Counted from the stretch's first letter, positions 50,427 through 59,754 are shown. The stretch is DNA of 64,000 bases from Tepidiforma bonchosmolovskayae (GCF_008838325.1 NZ_CP042829.1:310001-374000), one strand, 5' to 3'. Made by a program: numbers and translations. Notes: generated by a model not told the origin, from the sequence alone.

Positions 50427-51232
50427 TTTCGAAGGAGGAGCGCGCCGCTGAGCTGTACGAGGTCATCCGGGCGTGCCGCCTGTGCGCGCTCGCGGAAACG
50501 CGGACACACGCGGTGCCGGGGGAGGGGCCGCTCGATGCGGAGGTGATGTGCATCGGGGAAGCGCCGGGTCTGAACGAAGACCGCCAGGGCCGTCCGTTCG
50601 TCGGGGCGGCCGGGCAGTTCCTGACCGAGCTGCTCGCGGAGGCCGGGCTCCGCCGCGACGAGGTGTACATCTGCAATGTGCTGAAGTGCCGGCCGCCGGG
50701 GAACCGCGACCCTCTGCCCGGGGAGATTGCAGCATGCGCCGAGTACCTCGACCTGCAGATTGACCTCGTGGACCCGCTGGTGATCGTGACGCTGGGCCGG
50801 TTTTCGATGGCGCGCTGGTTCCCGCAGCAGACGATTTCGCGGATTCACGGGAAGCCGAAGGTGGTGGACGGCCGCTACATTGTGCCGATGTACCACCCGG
50901 CGGCGGCGCTGCACCAGGGGGCGCTGCGGGAGGTGCTTGTGGAGGACTTCCGGAACCTCCGCGGGGTGATTGCGCGGGCGCGCGGCGGCGACTTCGAGGC
51001 TGCGGGGGCAGCGCCAGCCGTTTCCGCGGCGTGGGAGCCGCGGGAGGCGCCGACACCCGAGCCCGGCGCACGAGCTGACGGGCCGGCAACCCCGCCCGCG
51101 GCCGTTGCGGCGCTGCACCTGCCGAACCGCACACCAGAGGCGCCCCGCCAGGCGGGTCCCCGGCCGCCGGACCAAGAAGCCCCCGCGCCCGCAGAGCCAC
51201 GTCAAATCTCATTTTTCGACCAGGACACATGA
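50423..51232 (+). CDS. Uracil-DNA glycosylase, Fe-S family 4, with extended tail
   Basis: This 269-residue repair enzyme removes uracil from DNA. Cluster ligands are C18-x2-C21 and C89-x15-C105. Motif GEAPGLNEDRQGRPFVG contains the catalytic loop of family 4, and MYHPAA is the minor-groove loop. The fold ends near residue 190; a Pro/Ala-rich tail of about 75 residues follows and closes with QISFFDQDT, which resembles the sliding-clamp-binding pentapeptide QLxLF. Starting at GTG 50423 it overlaps the permease stop (GTGA), and RNase J follows with an ATGA overlap. Confidence 0.92.
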   Translation: MISKEERAAELYEVIRACRLCALAETRTHAVPGEGPLDAEVMCIGEAPGLNEDRQGRPFVGAAGQFLTELLAEAGLRRDEVYICNVLKCRPPGNRDPLPGEIAACAEYLDLQIDLVDPLVIVTLGRFSMARWFPQQTISRIHGKPKVVDGRYIVPMYHPAAALHQGALREVLVEDFRNLRGVIARARGGDFEAAGAAPAVSAAWEPREAPTPEPGARADGPATPPAAVAALHLPNRTPEAPRQAGPRPPDQEAPAPAEPRQISFFDQDT

Positions 51233-52887
51233 CTTCCAAAACAACGCTGCGCGTGATTCCGCTTGGCGGCCTCGGAGAGATTGGCCGCAACATGATGCTG
51301 CTTGAATACGGGGACGACATCATCGTCATCGACGTCGGGCTGATGTTTCCGGAGGAGGAGATGCTCGGCGTCGACCTCGTCATCCCGGATTTCACCTACC
51401 TGCGGGAGCGGAAGGAGAAGGTGCGGGCGGTGTTCCTCACCCACGGGCACGAGGACCACGTGGGCGCGCTGCCGTATTTCCTGCGGGAGTTCGACGTGCC
51501 GGTGTACAGCACGCGGCTGACCGACGGGCTGATCCGGGTAAAGCTGCAGGAGCACCGGCTGCTGCAGAAGGCGAAGACCCACGTGGTGGAGCCGGGGCAG
51601 GTGATCGAGGCCGGTGTTTTCAAGGTGGAGTTCTTTACGGTGGCCCACTCGATCCCCGATGCCTGCGGGCTGATCATCCAGACTCCGCTCGGCCCGGTGG
51701 TGCACACGGGGGACTTCAAGCTCGACCACACGCCGGTGATGGACCAGCACACCGACCTGATCCGCCTCGCACAGGTTGGCGCGGAGGGCTGTCTGCTCCT
51801 GATGGCGGACTCGACCTACGCGGAAGTCGACGGGTATACCCCGAGCGAGCAGCTGGTGGGCGAGGCGCTGAAGCAGATTATGGTGAACGCGCCGGGCCGG
51901 GTGATTGTCGCGACATTCGCGTCGCTCATCTCGCGCGTGCAGCAGGTGATTGATGCGGCGGTGTTCACGGGCCGGAAGGTGTTCGTGACTGGCCGTTCCA
52001 TGATCGACAACGTGGCGATGGCGCGGCAGCTCGGGTATCTGCAGGCGCCGGAGGGGACCATCGTCGGGGTGGAGGAGATGCGGAACACGCCGCCCGCGAA
52101 GCTGGTCGTGATCACGACCGGGAGCCAGGGTGAGCCGACGAGCGCACTGACTAAGATGGCGAACGGCGACCACCGGCACATTCAGATCATGAAGGGCGAC
52201 ACGGTGGTGCTTTCGGCCTCGCCGATCCCGGGGAACGAGCAGGCGGTGTACCGGAACGTGGACAACCTGTTCCGGCTGGGCGCGGACGTGCTCTACAACC
52301 GGGTTTCGAACATCCACGTCCGGGGGCATGCCAGCCGGGAGGAGCTGAAGATCATCCAAGGGCTGCTCCAGCCGGAGTACTTCGTGCCGGTCCATGGGGA
52401 GTACCGGCACCTTGTGGTGCATGCCCGGCTGGCGGAGTCCGTGGGGGTGCCGCAGGGGAACGCGTTCGTGCTGACGGACGGAGACGTGCTGGAGATCGAC
52501 GAAGAGGCGGCATGGCTCGGCGAGCGTGTGCCCGCAAGTTATGTGTATATCGACGGCCTCGGCATCGGGGATGTCGACCAGCACATCCTGCGCGACCGGG
52601 CGCATCTTTCGACCGACGGCGTGGTGGTGGTGATCGTCACCGTCGACAAGCAGACGGGGGCGCTCGTGCGGCCGGCGGAGGTCCTGGCCCGCGGGTTCGT
52701 CGACCTGGAGGAGCGGGAGGACCTCGCCGAGCGCACGCGGGAAGTCGTGGCGAAGGCGCTGCAGGGCGCGGAGCACTACGCGGAGTTCGGCGATATCAAC
52801 ACCCGGATCCGGGACGCGGTCAGCAAGTTCCTCTATGATGAGACGCGCAGGCGCCCTATGGTGCTGACCGTGACAGTCGAGGTCTAG
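51229..52887 (+). CDS. rnj: Ribonuclease J
   Basis: This 552-residue metallo-beta-lactamase/beta-CASP RNase has both endonuclease and 5'-3' exonuclease activity in the family. It shows LGGLGEIGRNMM, the zinc motif THGHEDHVGALPYFL, HSIPDACGL and the DFKLDHTP motif, then the beta-CASP region VTGRSMIDN and HVRGHASREELK, and the late histidine in VHGEYRHL. Length matches RNases J1/J2. It is the major mRNA and rRNA maturation enzyme of bacteria lacking RNase E. ATG 51229 overlaps the glycosylase stop. Confidence 0.96.
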   Translation: MTSKTTLRVIPLGGLGEIGRNMMLLEYGDDIIVIDVGLMFPEEEMLGVDLVIPDFTYLRERKEKVRAVFLTHGHEDHVGALPYFLREFDVPVYSTRLTDGLIRVKLQEHRLLQKAKTHVVEPGQVIEAGVFKVEFFTVAHSIPDACGLIIQTPLGPVVHTGDFKLDHTPVMDQHTDLIRLAQVGAEGCLLLMADSTYAEVDGYTPSEQLVGEALKQIMVNAPGRVIVATFASLISRVQQVIDAAVFTGRKVFVTGRSMIDNVAMARQLGYLQAPEGTIVGVEEMRNTPPAKLVVITTGSQGEPTSALTKMANGDHRHIQIMKGDTVVLSASPIPGNEQAVYRNVDNLFRLGADVLYNRVSNIHVRGHASREELKIIQGLLQPEYFVPVHGEYRHLVVHARLAESVGVPQGNAFVLTDGDVLEIDEEAAWLGERVPASYVYIDGLGIGDVDQHILRDRAHLSTDGVVVVIVTVDKQTGALVRPAEVLARGFVDLEEREDLAERTREVVAKALQGAEHYAEFGDINTRIRDAVSKFLYDETRRRPMVLTVTVEV

Positions 52888-52962
52888 GTCGGCACACGAC
52901 CAACGGCGCCGAGGCCGGGACCAGCGGGGGGTTTTCGGCCGGCAGCTGAGGAGTGCAGGTCG

Positions 52963-55443
52963 ATGGCGGCACGCACGACGAAGAGCCGGGCCCGCCCTGC
53001 GCGCTCGCCCTCCCGGCGAAGCACGCGCGGAGCTGCGCGGACACGTGCTCGCGGGATTTCGCTGATTCGGCGCTGGTGGCGGGAAGGCGCGGCCGTTGCC
53101 GCGGTAGCCTTGCTGGCGGTGTGGGTCGCGTTCTTCGATGGTGCGGCAGCGCTGGAGCGCGCCCGGGATGCGCTGCTGCGCACGCTGGGATTCGGGATTG
53201 CCGTGCTGGCGGGCTGGGCGCTGTACGGCGCGGTTGCAACGTGGCGCGGGTGGTATCTCGACCGGCGGCTGCTGGCGCGGAGGACTGCCGGGGTGGCCTC
53301 CCTCGGGCTGTTCGCGTGGGGGCTGCTCGGGCTGAACGAGGCGCGCTGGGCAGTCGGGACGGTGGACTTCTCGGAGGTCAGCCTCGGCGGGCGGTTCGGG
53401 CAGGCGCTGGTGGCAGGGCTGCTGGGGAAGGCGGCATGGGTGAGCCTGTTCGTCATCGCTGCGGTGCTGCTGGCGCCGGGGCCGAGCCGCTGGGTGGCTG
53501 TGCACGTGCCGCTCTGGCTGCAGGAGGCGTGGGAACGGCGGCTGCCGCACCGCGCGGCAGCTGCCGTGGGCAGGTGGATTGCGTTCATCTTCCGGAGGCC
53601 GGAGCGCGAGGAGGAGATTGTCATCGGCGCGGGGGAGTTTGTGCCCGCGCAGGCGGCCGGTCCGCCGCTGGAGGCGCCGCCGGTGGTGTTCCGGCCGCGG
53701 ATCGAGCCGGGCGCACCGGCTTCGACGGTCGGCACTGGCGCGGCTGCGGCGTTCACCGCAGTGCCGGCCGAGGCGCCCGCGCCGCCAGAGCCGGAGCCCG
53801 AGGCCGAGGAGCTGCCTTCCGCCTTCGCACAGGATGCGGCGGGCGGCCCGGCCGAGCCGGAGCCGGAGGAAGCGGAGCAGCTCGGGCTGCCGCTGGAGAC
53901 GCGAAGCGGCTGGCACCTGCCGGCGATGGAGCTGCTGAATCCGCCGCAGCCGAGCGCCAGCCGACGCCACGACAACGCCGCACGGGCGCAGCTGATCGTG
54001 GACACGCTGGCAAGCTTCGGGGTCGACGCGACGGTGGTGGAAATCAACGAAGGGCCGACGGTGACGCAGTTCGGTGTCGAGCCGGGGTGGGAGATCCGCT
54101 ACAAGGAGGTCCCGCTGCGGGACGAGAACGGGAAGCCGATCGTGGGGCCGGACGGGCGGCCAAAGACCGAGCGGGTCGAGGTTTCGCGGACGCGTGTGCG
54201 GGTGAACAAAATCACGGCCCTGCAGAACGACCTCGCGCTGGCGCTGGCGGCGCCGAGCCTGCGGATTGAGGCCCCGGTTCCCGGGCGGGCGATCGTCGGG
54301 ATTGAGGTGCCGAACGACAGCGCGACCGTGGTCACGCTGCGTTCGGTGATGGAGACGAAAGAATTTGCAGAGGTGGCGCGGAAGTCGAAGCTGGCGATTG
54401 CGCTGGGGAAGGGAGTCGCGGGGGCGCCGGTGGTGGCCGACCTCGCGACGATGCCGCATCTGCTGATCGCCGGGGCCACGGGCTCGGGCAAAAGCGTCTG
54501 CATGAACGCGATCATCGCCTGCATCATGATGAACGCGACGCCGGATGATGTGCGGTTCGTGATGGTGGACCCGAAGCGGGTGGAGCTGGTGGGGTACTCC
54601 GGCATCCCGCACATGGCCTTCAGCGAAGTGATCGTGGACATGGACAAGGTGGTGGGCGTGCTGCAGGCGGTGGTCGGGGAGATGGAGGCGCGGTACAAGA
54701 AGTTCGCTGAGCTGGGCGTGCGGAACATCGAGGGGTACAACAAGCACCCCCGGACGCTGAAGAAGCTGCCGTACTGGGTGGTCATCATCGATGAGCTGGC
54801 CGACCTGATGATGGCCGCACCCTTCGAGGTCGAGAAGCTCATTTGCCGGCTTGCCCAGCTCGCGCGGGCAACGGGCATCCACCTGATCGTGGCGACGCAG
54901 CGGCCGTCGGTGGACGTCGTCACCGGGCTGATCAAGGCGAACTTCCCGACGCGCATCGCGTTTGCGGTGACCTCGCAGACCGATTCGCGGACCATCCTCG
55001 ACATGGGCGGGGCGGAGAAGCTGCTGGGGCGGGGCGACATGCTCTACCTCCCGCGCGATGCCGGGAAGCCGATCCGGATCCAGGGTGTGTACCTCTCCGA
55101 CGCGGAGGTCGAGCGGCTGGTGACGTTCTGGAAGGACGACCGCTTCCGGTCGCTGGCGCCGGAAACGGCGGATGCGCTGCTGGAGGAGGCGCTCGCGGCC
55201 CAGAACGGCGGCGACGCAAACATCGAGGTCGAGGAGGACGACCCGGTGGTCATCCAGGCGCGGGCCCTTGCGCAGAAGCACCAGCGCGTTTCGCCGGCAC
55301 TGCTGCAGCGGCGCCTGCGCATCGGCTACCTGAAGGCATCCAGGGTCCTCGAGATTCTCGAGGCGGAGGGCGTCGTCGGGCCGCGCGAGGAGGGCGATTC
55401 CCGCCGGGTGCTGGCGCGGGCGGGCGCGGATGATGATGCCTGA
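52963..55443 (+). CDS. ftsK: DNA translocase FtsK/SpoIIIE
   Basis: This 826-residue motor pumps DNA at the division septum. A basic N-terminus is followed by four helices (about residues 42-190), an Ala/Pro/Glu-rich linker and the alpha/beta/gamma motor. The motor shows GPTVTQFGVEPG, Walker A GATGSGKSV, DPKRVELVGY, Walker B VVIIDELADLMM and ATQRPSVDVVTG. The gamma domain (QKHQRVSPALLQRRLRIGY, ASRVLEILEAEGVVGP) is the winged helix that reads orientation sequences. A Gly-rich insert (RDENGKPIVGPDGRPKTER) interrupts the usual beta-domain strand. ATG 52963 follows GAGGAG. It is separated from RNase J by 75 bases. Confidence 0.95.
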   Translation: MAARTTKSRARPARSPSRRSTRGAARTRARGISLIRRWWREGAAVAAVALLAVWVAFFDGAAALERARDALLRTLGFGIAVLAGWALYGAVATWRGWYLDRRLLARRTAGVASLGLFAWGLLGLNEARWAVGTVDFSEVSLGGRFGQALVAGLLGKAAWVSLFVIAAVLLAPGPSRWVAVHVPLWLQEAWERRLPHRAAAAVGRWIAFIFRRPEREEEIVIGAGEFVPAQAAGPPLEAPPVVFRPRIEPGAPASTVGTGAAAAFTAVPAEAPAPPEPEPEAEELPSAFAQDAAGGPAEPEPEEAEQLGLPLETRSGWHLPAMELLNPPQPSASRRHDNAARAQLIVDTLASFGVDATVVEINEGPTVTQFGVEPGWEIRYKEVPLRDENGKPIVGPDGRPKTERVEVSRTRVRVNKITALQNDLALALAAPSLRIEAPVPGRAIVGIEVPNDSATVVTLRSVMETKEFAEVARKSKLAIALGKGVAGAPVVADLATMPHLLIAGATGSGKSVCMNAIIACIMMNATPDDVRFVMVDPKRVELVGYSGIPHMAFSEVIVDMDKVVGVLQAVVGEMEARYKKFAELGVRNIEGYNKHPRTLKKLPYWVVIIDELADLMMAAPFEVEKLICRLAQLARATGIHLIVATQRPSVDVVTGLIKANFPTRIAFAVTSQTDSRTILDMGGAEKLLGRGDMLYLPRDAGKPIRIQGVYLSDAEVERLVTFWKDDRFRSLAPETADALLEEALAAQNGGDANIEVEEDDPVVIQARALAQKHQRVSPALLQRRLRIGYLKASRVLEILEAEGVVGPREEGDSRRVLARAGADDDA

Positions 55444-55449
55444 TAGACT
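55444..55449 (+). promoter_or_regulatory. -10-like TAGACT before the accD-accA fusion gene
   Basis: TAGACT overlaps the ftsK stop codon and ends 9 bases before GTG 55459, compatible with a leader of only about 2 bases and with no ribosome site present. Confidence 0.35.
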
Positions 55450-55458
55450 GGAGCGAGC

Positions 55459-57252
55459 GTGAAGGGGATTCGGAGCATCCTGCGCCGGGGAGAAGAGCAT
55501 CCGGAGGCCGCGGGGCAGCGGCAGCCGGAGCGGTGCCTCGCGTGCGGCGCGCTGCTGGAAGGCTCGCGGCTGTACGAGCGGTTCCGGGTGTGCCACGCCT
55601 GCGGGTTTCACTTCCACCTGACGGCGCTGGAACGGATTGCGACGCTCGCCGACCTCGGGACGTTTCACGAGGATGACCGGGGGATCTCGGCGATCGACCC
55701 GCTCTCCTTCCCGGGGGGCGGGCGACACTCCTACCGGTCGCGGGTCATCCAGGAGCAACGGCGGACCCGGCTGACGGAAGCAGCGGTCACCGGCCGGGCG
55801 GCTATCGGCGGGCACGACGTGGTCATTGGGGTGGTCGACTTTGCGTTCCTCGGGGGCTCGATCGGCGTGGCGGCCGGCGAACGGCTGGCACGGGCGTTCG
55901 AACGGGCGCGAGCGCGGCGGGTCCCGGTGGTGCTGGTCTGCTCGACCTCGGGTACGCGGATGCAGGAGGGGCTGCTGGCGCTGATGCAGGGCCCGCGGAT
56001 TGCGGTGGCGATCGAGCAGTTTGCGCGCGAGGGGCTCCCCTACCTGTGCGTGCTGACCGACCCGACGACGGGCTCGGCCTATGCAGGATTCGTCAACCTC
56101 GCCGACATCCTCATCGCCGAGCCGAATGCGCTGGTCGGCTATGCGGCCCTGCGGGCGCTGGAGGAGACGACCAAGAACGGGCTCCCGGCCGGGGCGCACA
56201 CATCGGAGGCGCACCTCCAGCACGGGCTCATCGATGCGGTCGTTGCGCGCCCGCAGCTGCGGGAGACGGTTGCGGGGCTGCTTGACCTGCTTTCGCGGGG
56301 GCGGCTTCCAGAGGGGAGCCCGGGCGGGCAGGGGGGCCACCTGCAGCACACGCCGCGGCCGGCCTGGCAGCAGGTGCAGCTCTCGCGGCATGAGAATCGG
56401 CCGACGGCGCGCGAATTCATCGAGCGGATGACGACCGCGTTCTTCGAACTGCGGGGCGACCGGAGCGGCATCGATGACCGGGCGGTGGTTGCGGGCATCG
56501 GCGCGATCGACGGCGAGGCTGCGGTGTTCGTGGGGCAGGTTCGGCCGCACAGCGGCGACGGGAACGGGCTCATCGGCCCGGCCGGGTTCCGGAAGGCGGA
56601 ACGGGCGTTCCGGCTGGCCTCACGGCTTGGGCTGCCGGTGGTGACGCTGGTCGACACGGCAGGGGCCGACCCGTCGCTGGCGGCGGAGGAGGCCGGGCAG
56701 GGGCACGCGGTGGCGCGGTGCATGGCGGCGATGCTGGCGGTGCAATCGCCGACGGTTGCGGTCATCACCGGAGAAGGCAATTCCGAGGCGGCGATGGCAA
56801 TGGCAACGGCCGACCGGGTTCTGATGCTCGACAACGCGGTGTACGAAGTCGTGCGCCCGGAGGATGCGGCAGCGGTGCTCGAGGGTGGGCCGGCGGAGGT
56901 TGCGGAGCGGCTGCGGCTGACGTCGCACGACTGCCTGCGGCTCGGAATTGTCGACCACACGGTCCCGGAGCCGGGGGAAGGGGCGCATACGAACCATGCC
57001 GAAGCCGCCGCGCTGCTCCGGAGGGCGATCACCCGAGAGCTGGCGCGCCTGCGGCGGATGCGGCAGAAGCGGCGCCTGGAGGCGCGGTATGCGCGCTACC
57101 GGGAGACCGGCTCGACCCGGAGCCGGATCCGCGGCCGGCTGGAGCGGCGGTGGGCGCATCTGCAGGACCGCATCGGCGGAGCGCTGGACCGGCTCCGTGG
57201 CAGGGCATTCCGGCGGCGTGCGGATTTCCCGGACGAGGGCATCCCGGTCTAG
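55459..57252 (+). CDS. Acetyl-CoA carboxylase carboxyltransferase, AccD-AccA fusion
   Basis: This 597-residue protein joins both carboxyltransferase subunits, which pass CO2 from biotin to acetyl-CoA. The AccD half has its zinc ribbon at C26/C29/C45/C48 and segments such as LAFLGGSIGV (here FAFLGGSIGV), STSGTRMQEG and ALVGYAALRA. The AccA half begins near residue 310 with RPTAREFIERM and has LPVVTLVDTAGADPSLAAEE and the ITGEGNSEAA loop. The C-terminus is a strongly basic helix. Carrier and biotin carboxylase genes are not adjacent. The GTG start lies 15 bases after ftsK. Confidence 0.9.
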   Translation: MKGIRSILRRGEEHPEAAGQRQPERCLACGALLEGSRLYERFRVCHACGFHFHLTALERIATLADLGTFHEDDRGISAIDPLSFPGGGRHSYRSRVIQEQRRTRLTEAAVTGRAAIGGHDVVIGVVDFAFLGGSIGVAAGERLARAFERARARRVPVVLVCSTSGTRMQEGLLALMQGPRIAVAIEQFAREGLPYLCVLTDPTTGSAYAGFVNLADILIAEPNALVGYAALRALEETTKNGLPAGAHTSEAHLQHGLIDAVVARPQLRETVAGLLDLLSRGRLPEGSPGGQGGHLQHTPRPAWQQVQLSRHENRPTAREFIERMTTAFFELRGDRSGIDDRAVVAGIGAIDGEAAVFVGQVRPHSGDGNGLIGPAGFRKAERAFRLASRLGLPVVTLVDTAGADPSLAAEEAGQGHAVARCMAAMLAVQSPTVAVITGEGNSEAAMAMATADRVLMLDNAVYEVVRPEDAAAVLEGGPAEVAERLRLTSHDCLRLGIVDHTVPEPGEGAHTNHAEAAALLRRAITRELARLRRMRQKRRLEARYARYRETGSTRSRIRGRLERRWAHLQDRIGGALDRLRGRAFRRRADFPDEGIPV

Positions 57253-57262
57253 GGTTTCGGGG

Positions 57263-57284
57263 CCGCCGGTTTACCGGTCGGCGG
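57263..57284 (+). terminator. Hairpin after the accD-accA fusion gene
   Basis: CCGCCGGT pairs with ACCGGTCGGCGG (one bulged T) just beyond the stop codon, with no T-tract. It may be a weak terminator or part of the next gene's leader. Confidence 0.35.
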
Positions 57285-57327
57285 GAACGGGAGAAACTCG
57301 GGGGTATCGGCGCCGCGAGGGAGTGCC

Positions 57328-58158
57328 CTGGAAGCTACTGACCCACTGCTCATCCTCCTGGGGTTCGCTGTCGGTGCGTTCGGGACGCTCGTCGGCGCGG
57401 GCGGCGGGTTCGTGCTGGTGCCGATCCTGCTGCTGCTGTACCCGGAGAAGGACCCGGAAACGATCACGGCCATCTCGCTGCTTGTGGTATGCGCCAACGC
57501 GGCCTCGGGGTCGGTGGCGTACGGGTTGCAGGGGCGCATCGACTACCGATCAGGCTGGTGGTTCGTGCTGGGGACGTTTCCGGGGGCAGTGGCGGGGGCG
57601 ATTGTGGTCGGGTATGTGCCCCGCCGGCTGTTCGACGCCATCTTCGCGGTGCTGCTCGGGGTGGTGGGGGTGTACCTGCTGGCGCGGCCCCAGGTGCAGG
57701 CGATCGCGGAGCCGATCCGCGGGCGAGGAGTGGTCCGGCGGGTGGTGCGGGATGCGCACGGGAACACGTTTGTTTACTCCTACCAGCTCTGGAAAGGCGT
57801 GCTGATCAGCACCGCAGTGGGGTTTATCAGCAGCCTGCTCGGTATCGGCGGGGGGATTATCCACGTGCCGATCATGGCGACGGTGCTGCACTTCCCGGTG
57901 CATATCGCGGCGGCGACATCGCATTTCGTGCTTGCGTTCATGGCCGCTGAGGGGACGGCCGTGCACATCCTGCAGGGGGTCATCGGGTGGGACCGGTCAC
58001 TGGCACAGGGGCTGCTGCTGGCGGCCGGTGCGATTCCCGGGGCGCAGGTGGGGGCGCGGCTGGCGCATCGGCTGCACGGGGGCATAATCCTGAGGGCGCT
58101 GGCTGGCGCGCTGCTGCTCGTCGCGCTCCGGCTCGGTGTCAAGGCTGCCGGAATGTGA
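57328..58158 (+). CDS. TSUP/TauE-SafE family permease, probable CTG start
   Basis: This membrane protein of about 276 residues has two TSUP repeats: FAVGAFGTLVGAGGGFVLVP near the start and ISSLLGIGGGIIHVP in the second half, with a polar loop of about 25 residues between (GRGVVRRVVRDAHGN). The first repeat lies upstream of the first GTG (57412), so starting there would remove the first helix. The frame from the previous stop holds no ATG, GTG or TTG. CTG 57328 follows GAGGGAG (57318-57324 region) and restores a complete N-terminus. It differs from the other TSUP protein at 49617. Substrate unknown. Confidence 0.82.
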   Translation: MEATDPLLILLGFAVGAFGTLVGAGGGFVLVPILLLLYPEKDPETITAISLLVVCANAASGSVAYGLQGRIDYRSGWWFVLGTFPGAVAGAIVVGYVPRRLFDAIFAVLLGVVGVYLLARPQVQAIAEPIRGRGVVRRVVRDAHGNTFVYSYQLWKGVLISTAVGFISSLLGIGGGIIHVPIMATVLHFPVHIAAATSHFVLAFMAAEGTAVHILQGVIGWDRSLAQGLLLAAGAIPGAQVGARLAHRLHGGIILRALAGALLLVALRLGVKAAGM

Positions 58159-58189
58159 TGCGGGCCGTTCGTACCAAGAATTTGCCGGG

Positions 58190-58218
58190 TTACCACTTGG
58201 GGGCGGCGTGCCTATACT
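58190..58218 (+). promoter_or_regulatory. Promoter of gatB
   Basis: -35 TTACCA (58190-58195), a 17-base spacer and -10 TATACT (58213-58218) lie 31 bases before the GTG start. A GGAGGAG ribosome site follows at 58238-58244. Confidence 0.65.
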
Positions 58219-58249
58219 CGGAAGGTGCCGATACGGCGGAGGAGAATGG

Positions 58250-59722
58250 GTGACCGCCATCGCGACTGACTACGAGGTCGTCATCGGCCTCGAGGTGCAC
58301 TGCCAGCTGAAGACCGCGAGCAAGATGTTCTGCGGGTGCAACGCCGACTATGCGGGCGCCGAGCCGAACACCCATGTTTGCCCGGTCTGCCTCGGAATGC
58401 CGGGGGTGCTTCCGGTCATCAATGAGAAAGCGATTGAGGGGATTGTGCTCACGGGGCTGGCGCTCAACTGCACGATCGCGCCGTTCAGCAAGTTCGACCG
58501 GAAGAACTATCCGTACCCGGATCTCATGAAGGGGTACCAGATTTCGCAGTACGACCTGCCGATCTGCCGTGACGGGTGGCTGGAGATCGAGGTCGAGGGG
58601 AAGCAGCGCAGGATCGGCATCACCCGGGTGCACATGGAGGAGGACACCGCCCGGCTGCTCCACCGGGTCGACCCGGTGACAGGCGAGGCGTACAGCCTGA
58701 TCGATGTGAACCGCTCCGGGACGCCGCTGATGGAGATTGTGAGCGAACCGGACATCCGAAGTGCGGCCCAGGCGCGGGAGTACCTTGTGCGGCTGCGGCA
58801 GGTGCTCCGGTACATCGGGGTGAGCGACGCGAACATGGAGGAGGGGAACTTCCGCTGCGATGCCAACATCTCGGTGCGGCGGAAGGGCGAGACGGCCTTC
58901 GGGACAAAGGTTGAAATCAAGAACATGAACAGCTTCCGGGCTGTGCACGATGCGCTGCTCTACGAAGAGCGGCGGCAGATCGGCGTGCTGGAGGCGGGCG
59001 GGAAGGTCGAGCAGGAGACGCGGGGGTGGTCGGACGAGCGGCAGATGACGCTGAGCCAGCGGAGCAAAGAGCACGCGCACGACTACCGGTATTTCCCCGA
59101 GCCGGACCTGCCGCCGCTGAAGCTGGGAGCGGCGTTCATCGAGCGGGTGCGGGCGCGGCTGCCGGAGCTGCCGGCGGCGAAGATCGCGCGGTACCGCGGG
59201 CTCGGCCTGAGCGACTACGAAGCGGCGACGCTGGCGGAGGAGCGCCCGCGGGCGGAGTACTTCGAGCGGCTGATGGCTGCCCTGAGCGGCGATGACGCCC
59301 GCAGGGCGAAGCTGGCGGCAAACTGGATGCTCGGCGAGGTTGCGCGGTGGCTGAACGCGAACCAGGCGGAAATCGACCGGTTCCCGCTGGAGCCGGAGCA
59401 GCTGGCCGGGCTGATCGAGCAGGTGGCGAACGGGACGGTCACCGCACTGGTCGGGAAGGACGTCTTCGAGCAGATGGTGGCCACGGGCGAATCGGCCGAG
59501 GCGATTATCGAGCGGCAGGGGCTCGCGCAGATCAGCGGCGCGGACGAGCTGACCGGGCTGGTTCGGAAAGCGATCGCGGAGAATCCGCGGGCGGTGGCGG
59601 ACTTCCACGCGGGGAAGGCGACGGCGATCAAGTTCCTCATCGGGCAGGTGATGCGGGAGACGAAGGGGCGGGCCAATGCCCAGGTGGTGCAGGAGCTGCT
59701 GGAGAGGGAGCTGCAGCAATGA
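58250..59722 (+). CDS. gatB: Aspartyl/glutamyl-tRNA amidotransferase subunit B
   Basis: This 490-residue subunit binds misacylated Glu-tRNA-Gln (and Asp-tRNA-Asn) and activates the carboxyl with ATP. It shows the start VVIGLEVHCQLKTASKMFCGC, CPVCLGMPG (zinc ligands with the CGC pair), DRKNYPYPDLMKGYQISQY (in parts), NRSGTPLMEIVSEPD and the C-terminal YqeY/tail domain with KFLIGQVMRETKGRANAQ. GTG 58250 follows GGAGGAG. gatA and gatC are not in the window, so the complex is encoded at separate loci. Confidence 0.96.
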   Translation: MTAIATDYEVVIGLEVHCQLKTASKMFCGCNADYAGAEPNTHVCPVCLGMPGVLPVINEKAIEGIVLTGLALNCTIAPFSKFDRKNYPYPDLMKGYQISQYDLPICRDGWLEIEVEGKQRRIGITRVHMEEDTARLLHRVDPVTGEAYSLIDVNRSGTPLMEIVSEPDIRSAAQAREYLVRLRQVLRYIGVSDANMEEGNFRCDANISVRRKGETAFGTKVEIKNMNSFRAVHDALLYEERRQIGVLEAGGKVEQETRGWSDERQMTLSQRSKEHAHDYRYFPEPDLPPLKLGAAFIERVRARLPELPAAKIARYRGLGLSDYEAATLAEERPRAEYFERLMAALSGDDARRAKLAANWMLGEVARWLNANQAEIDRFPLEPEQLAGLIEQVANGTVTALVGKDVFEQMVATGESAEAIIERQGLAQISGADELTGLVRKAIAENPRAVADFHAGKATAIKFLIGQVMRETKGRANAQVVQELLERELQQ

Positions 59723-59754
59723 GCAGATGTCCAGGGACTCTCGGCACCGGGTGG

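Noticed and set aside
51202-56550. Very long minus-strand open frame (about 1,780 codons)
   Set aside because: It lies antisense to RNase J, FtsK and the accD-accA fusion. High GC at third positions removes stops, and its composition (Arg, His, Pro, Leu) is typical of shadows.
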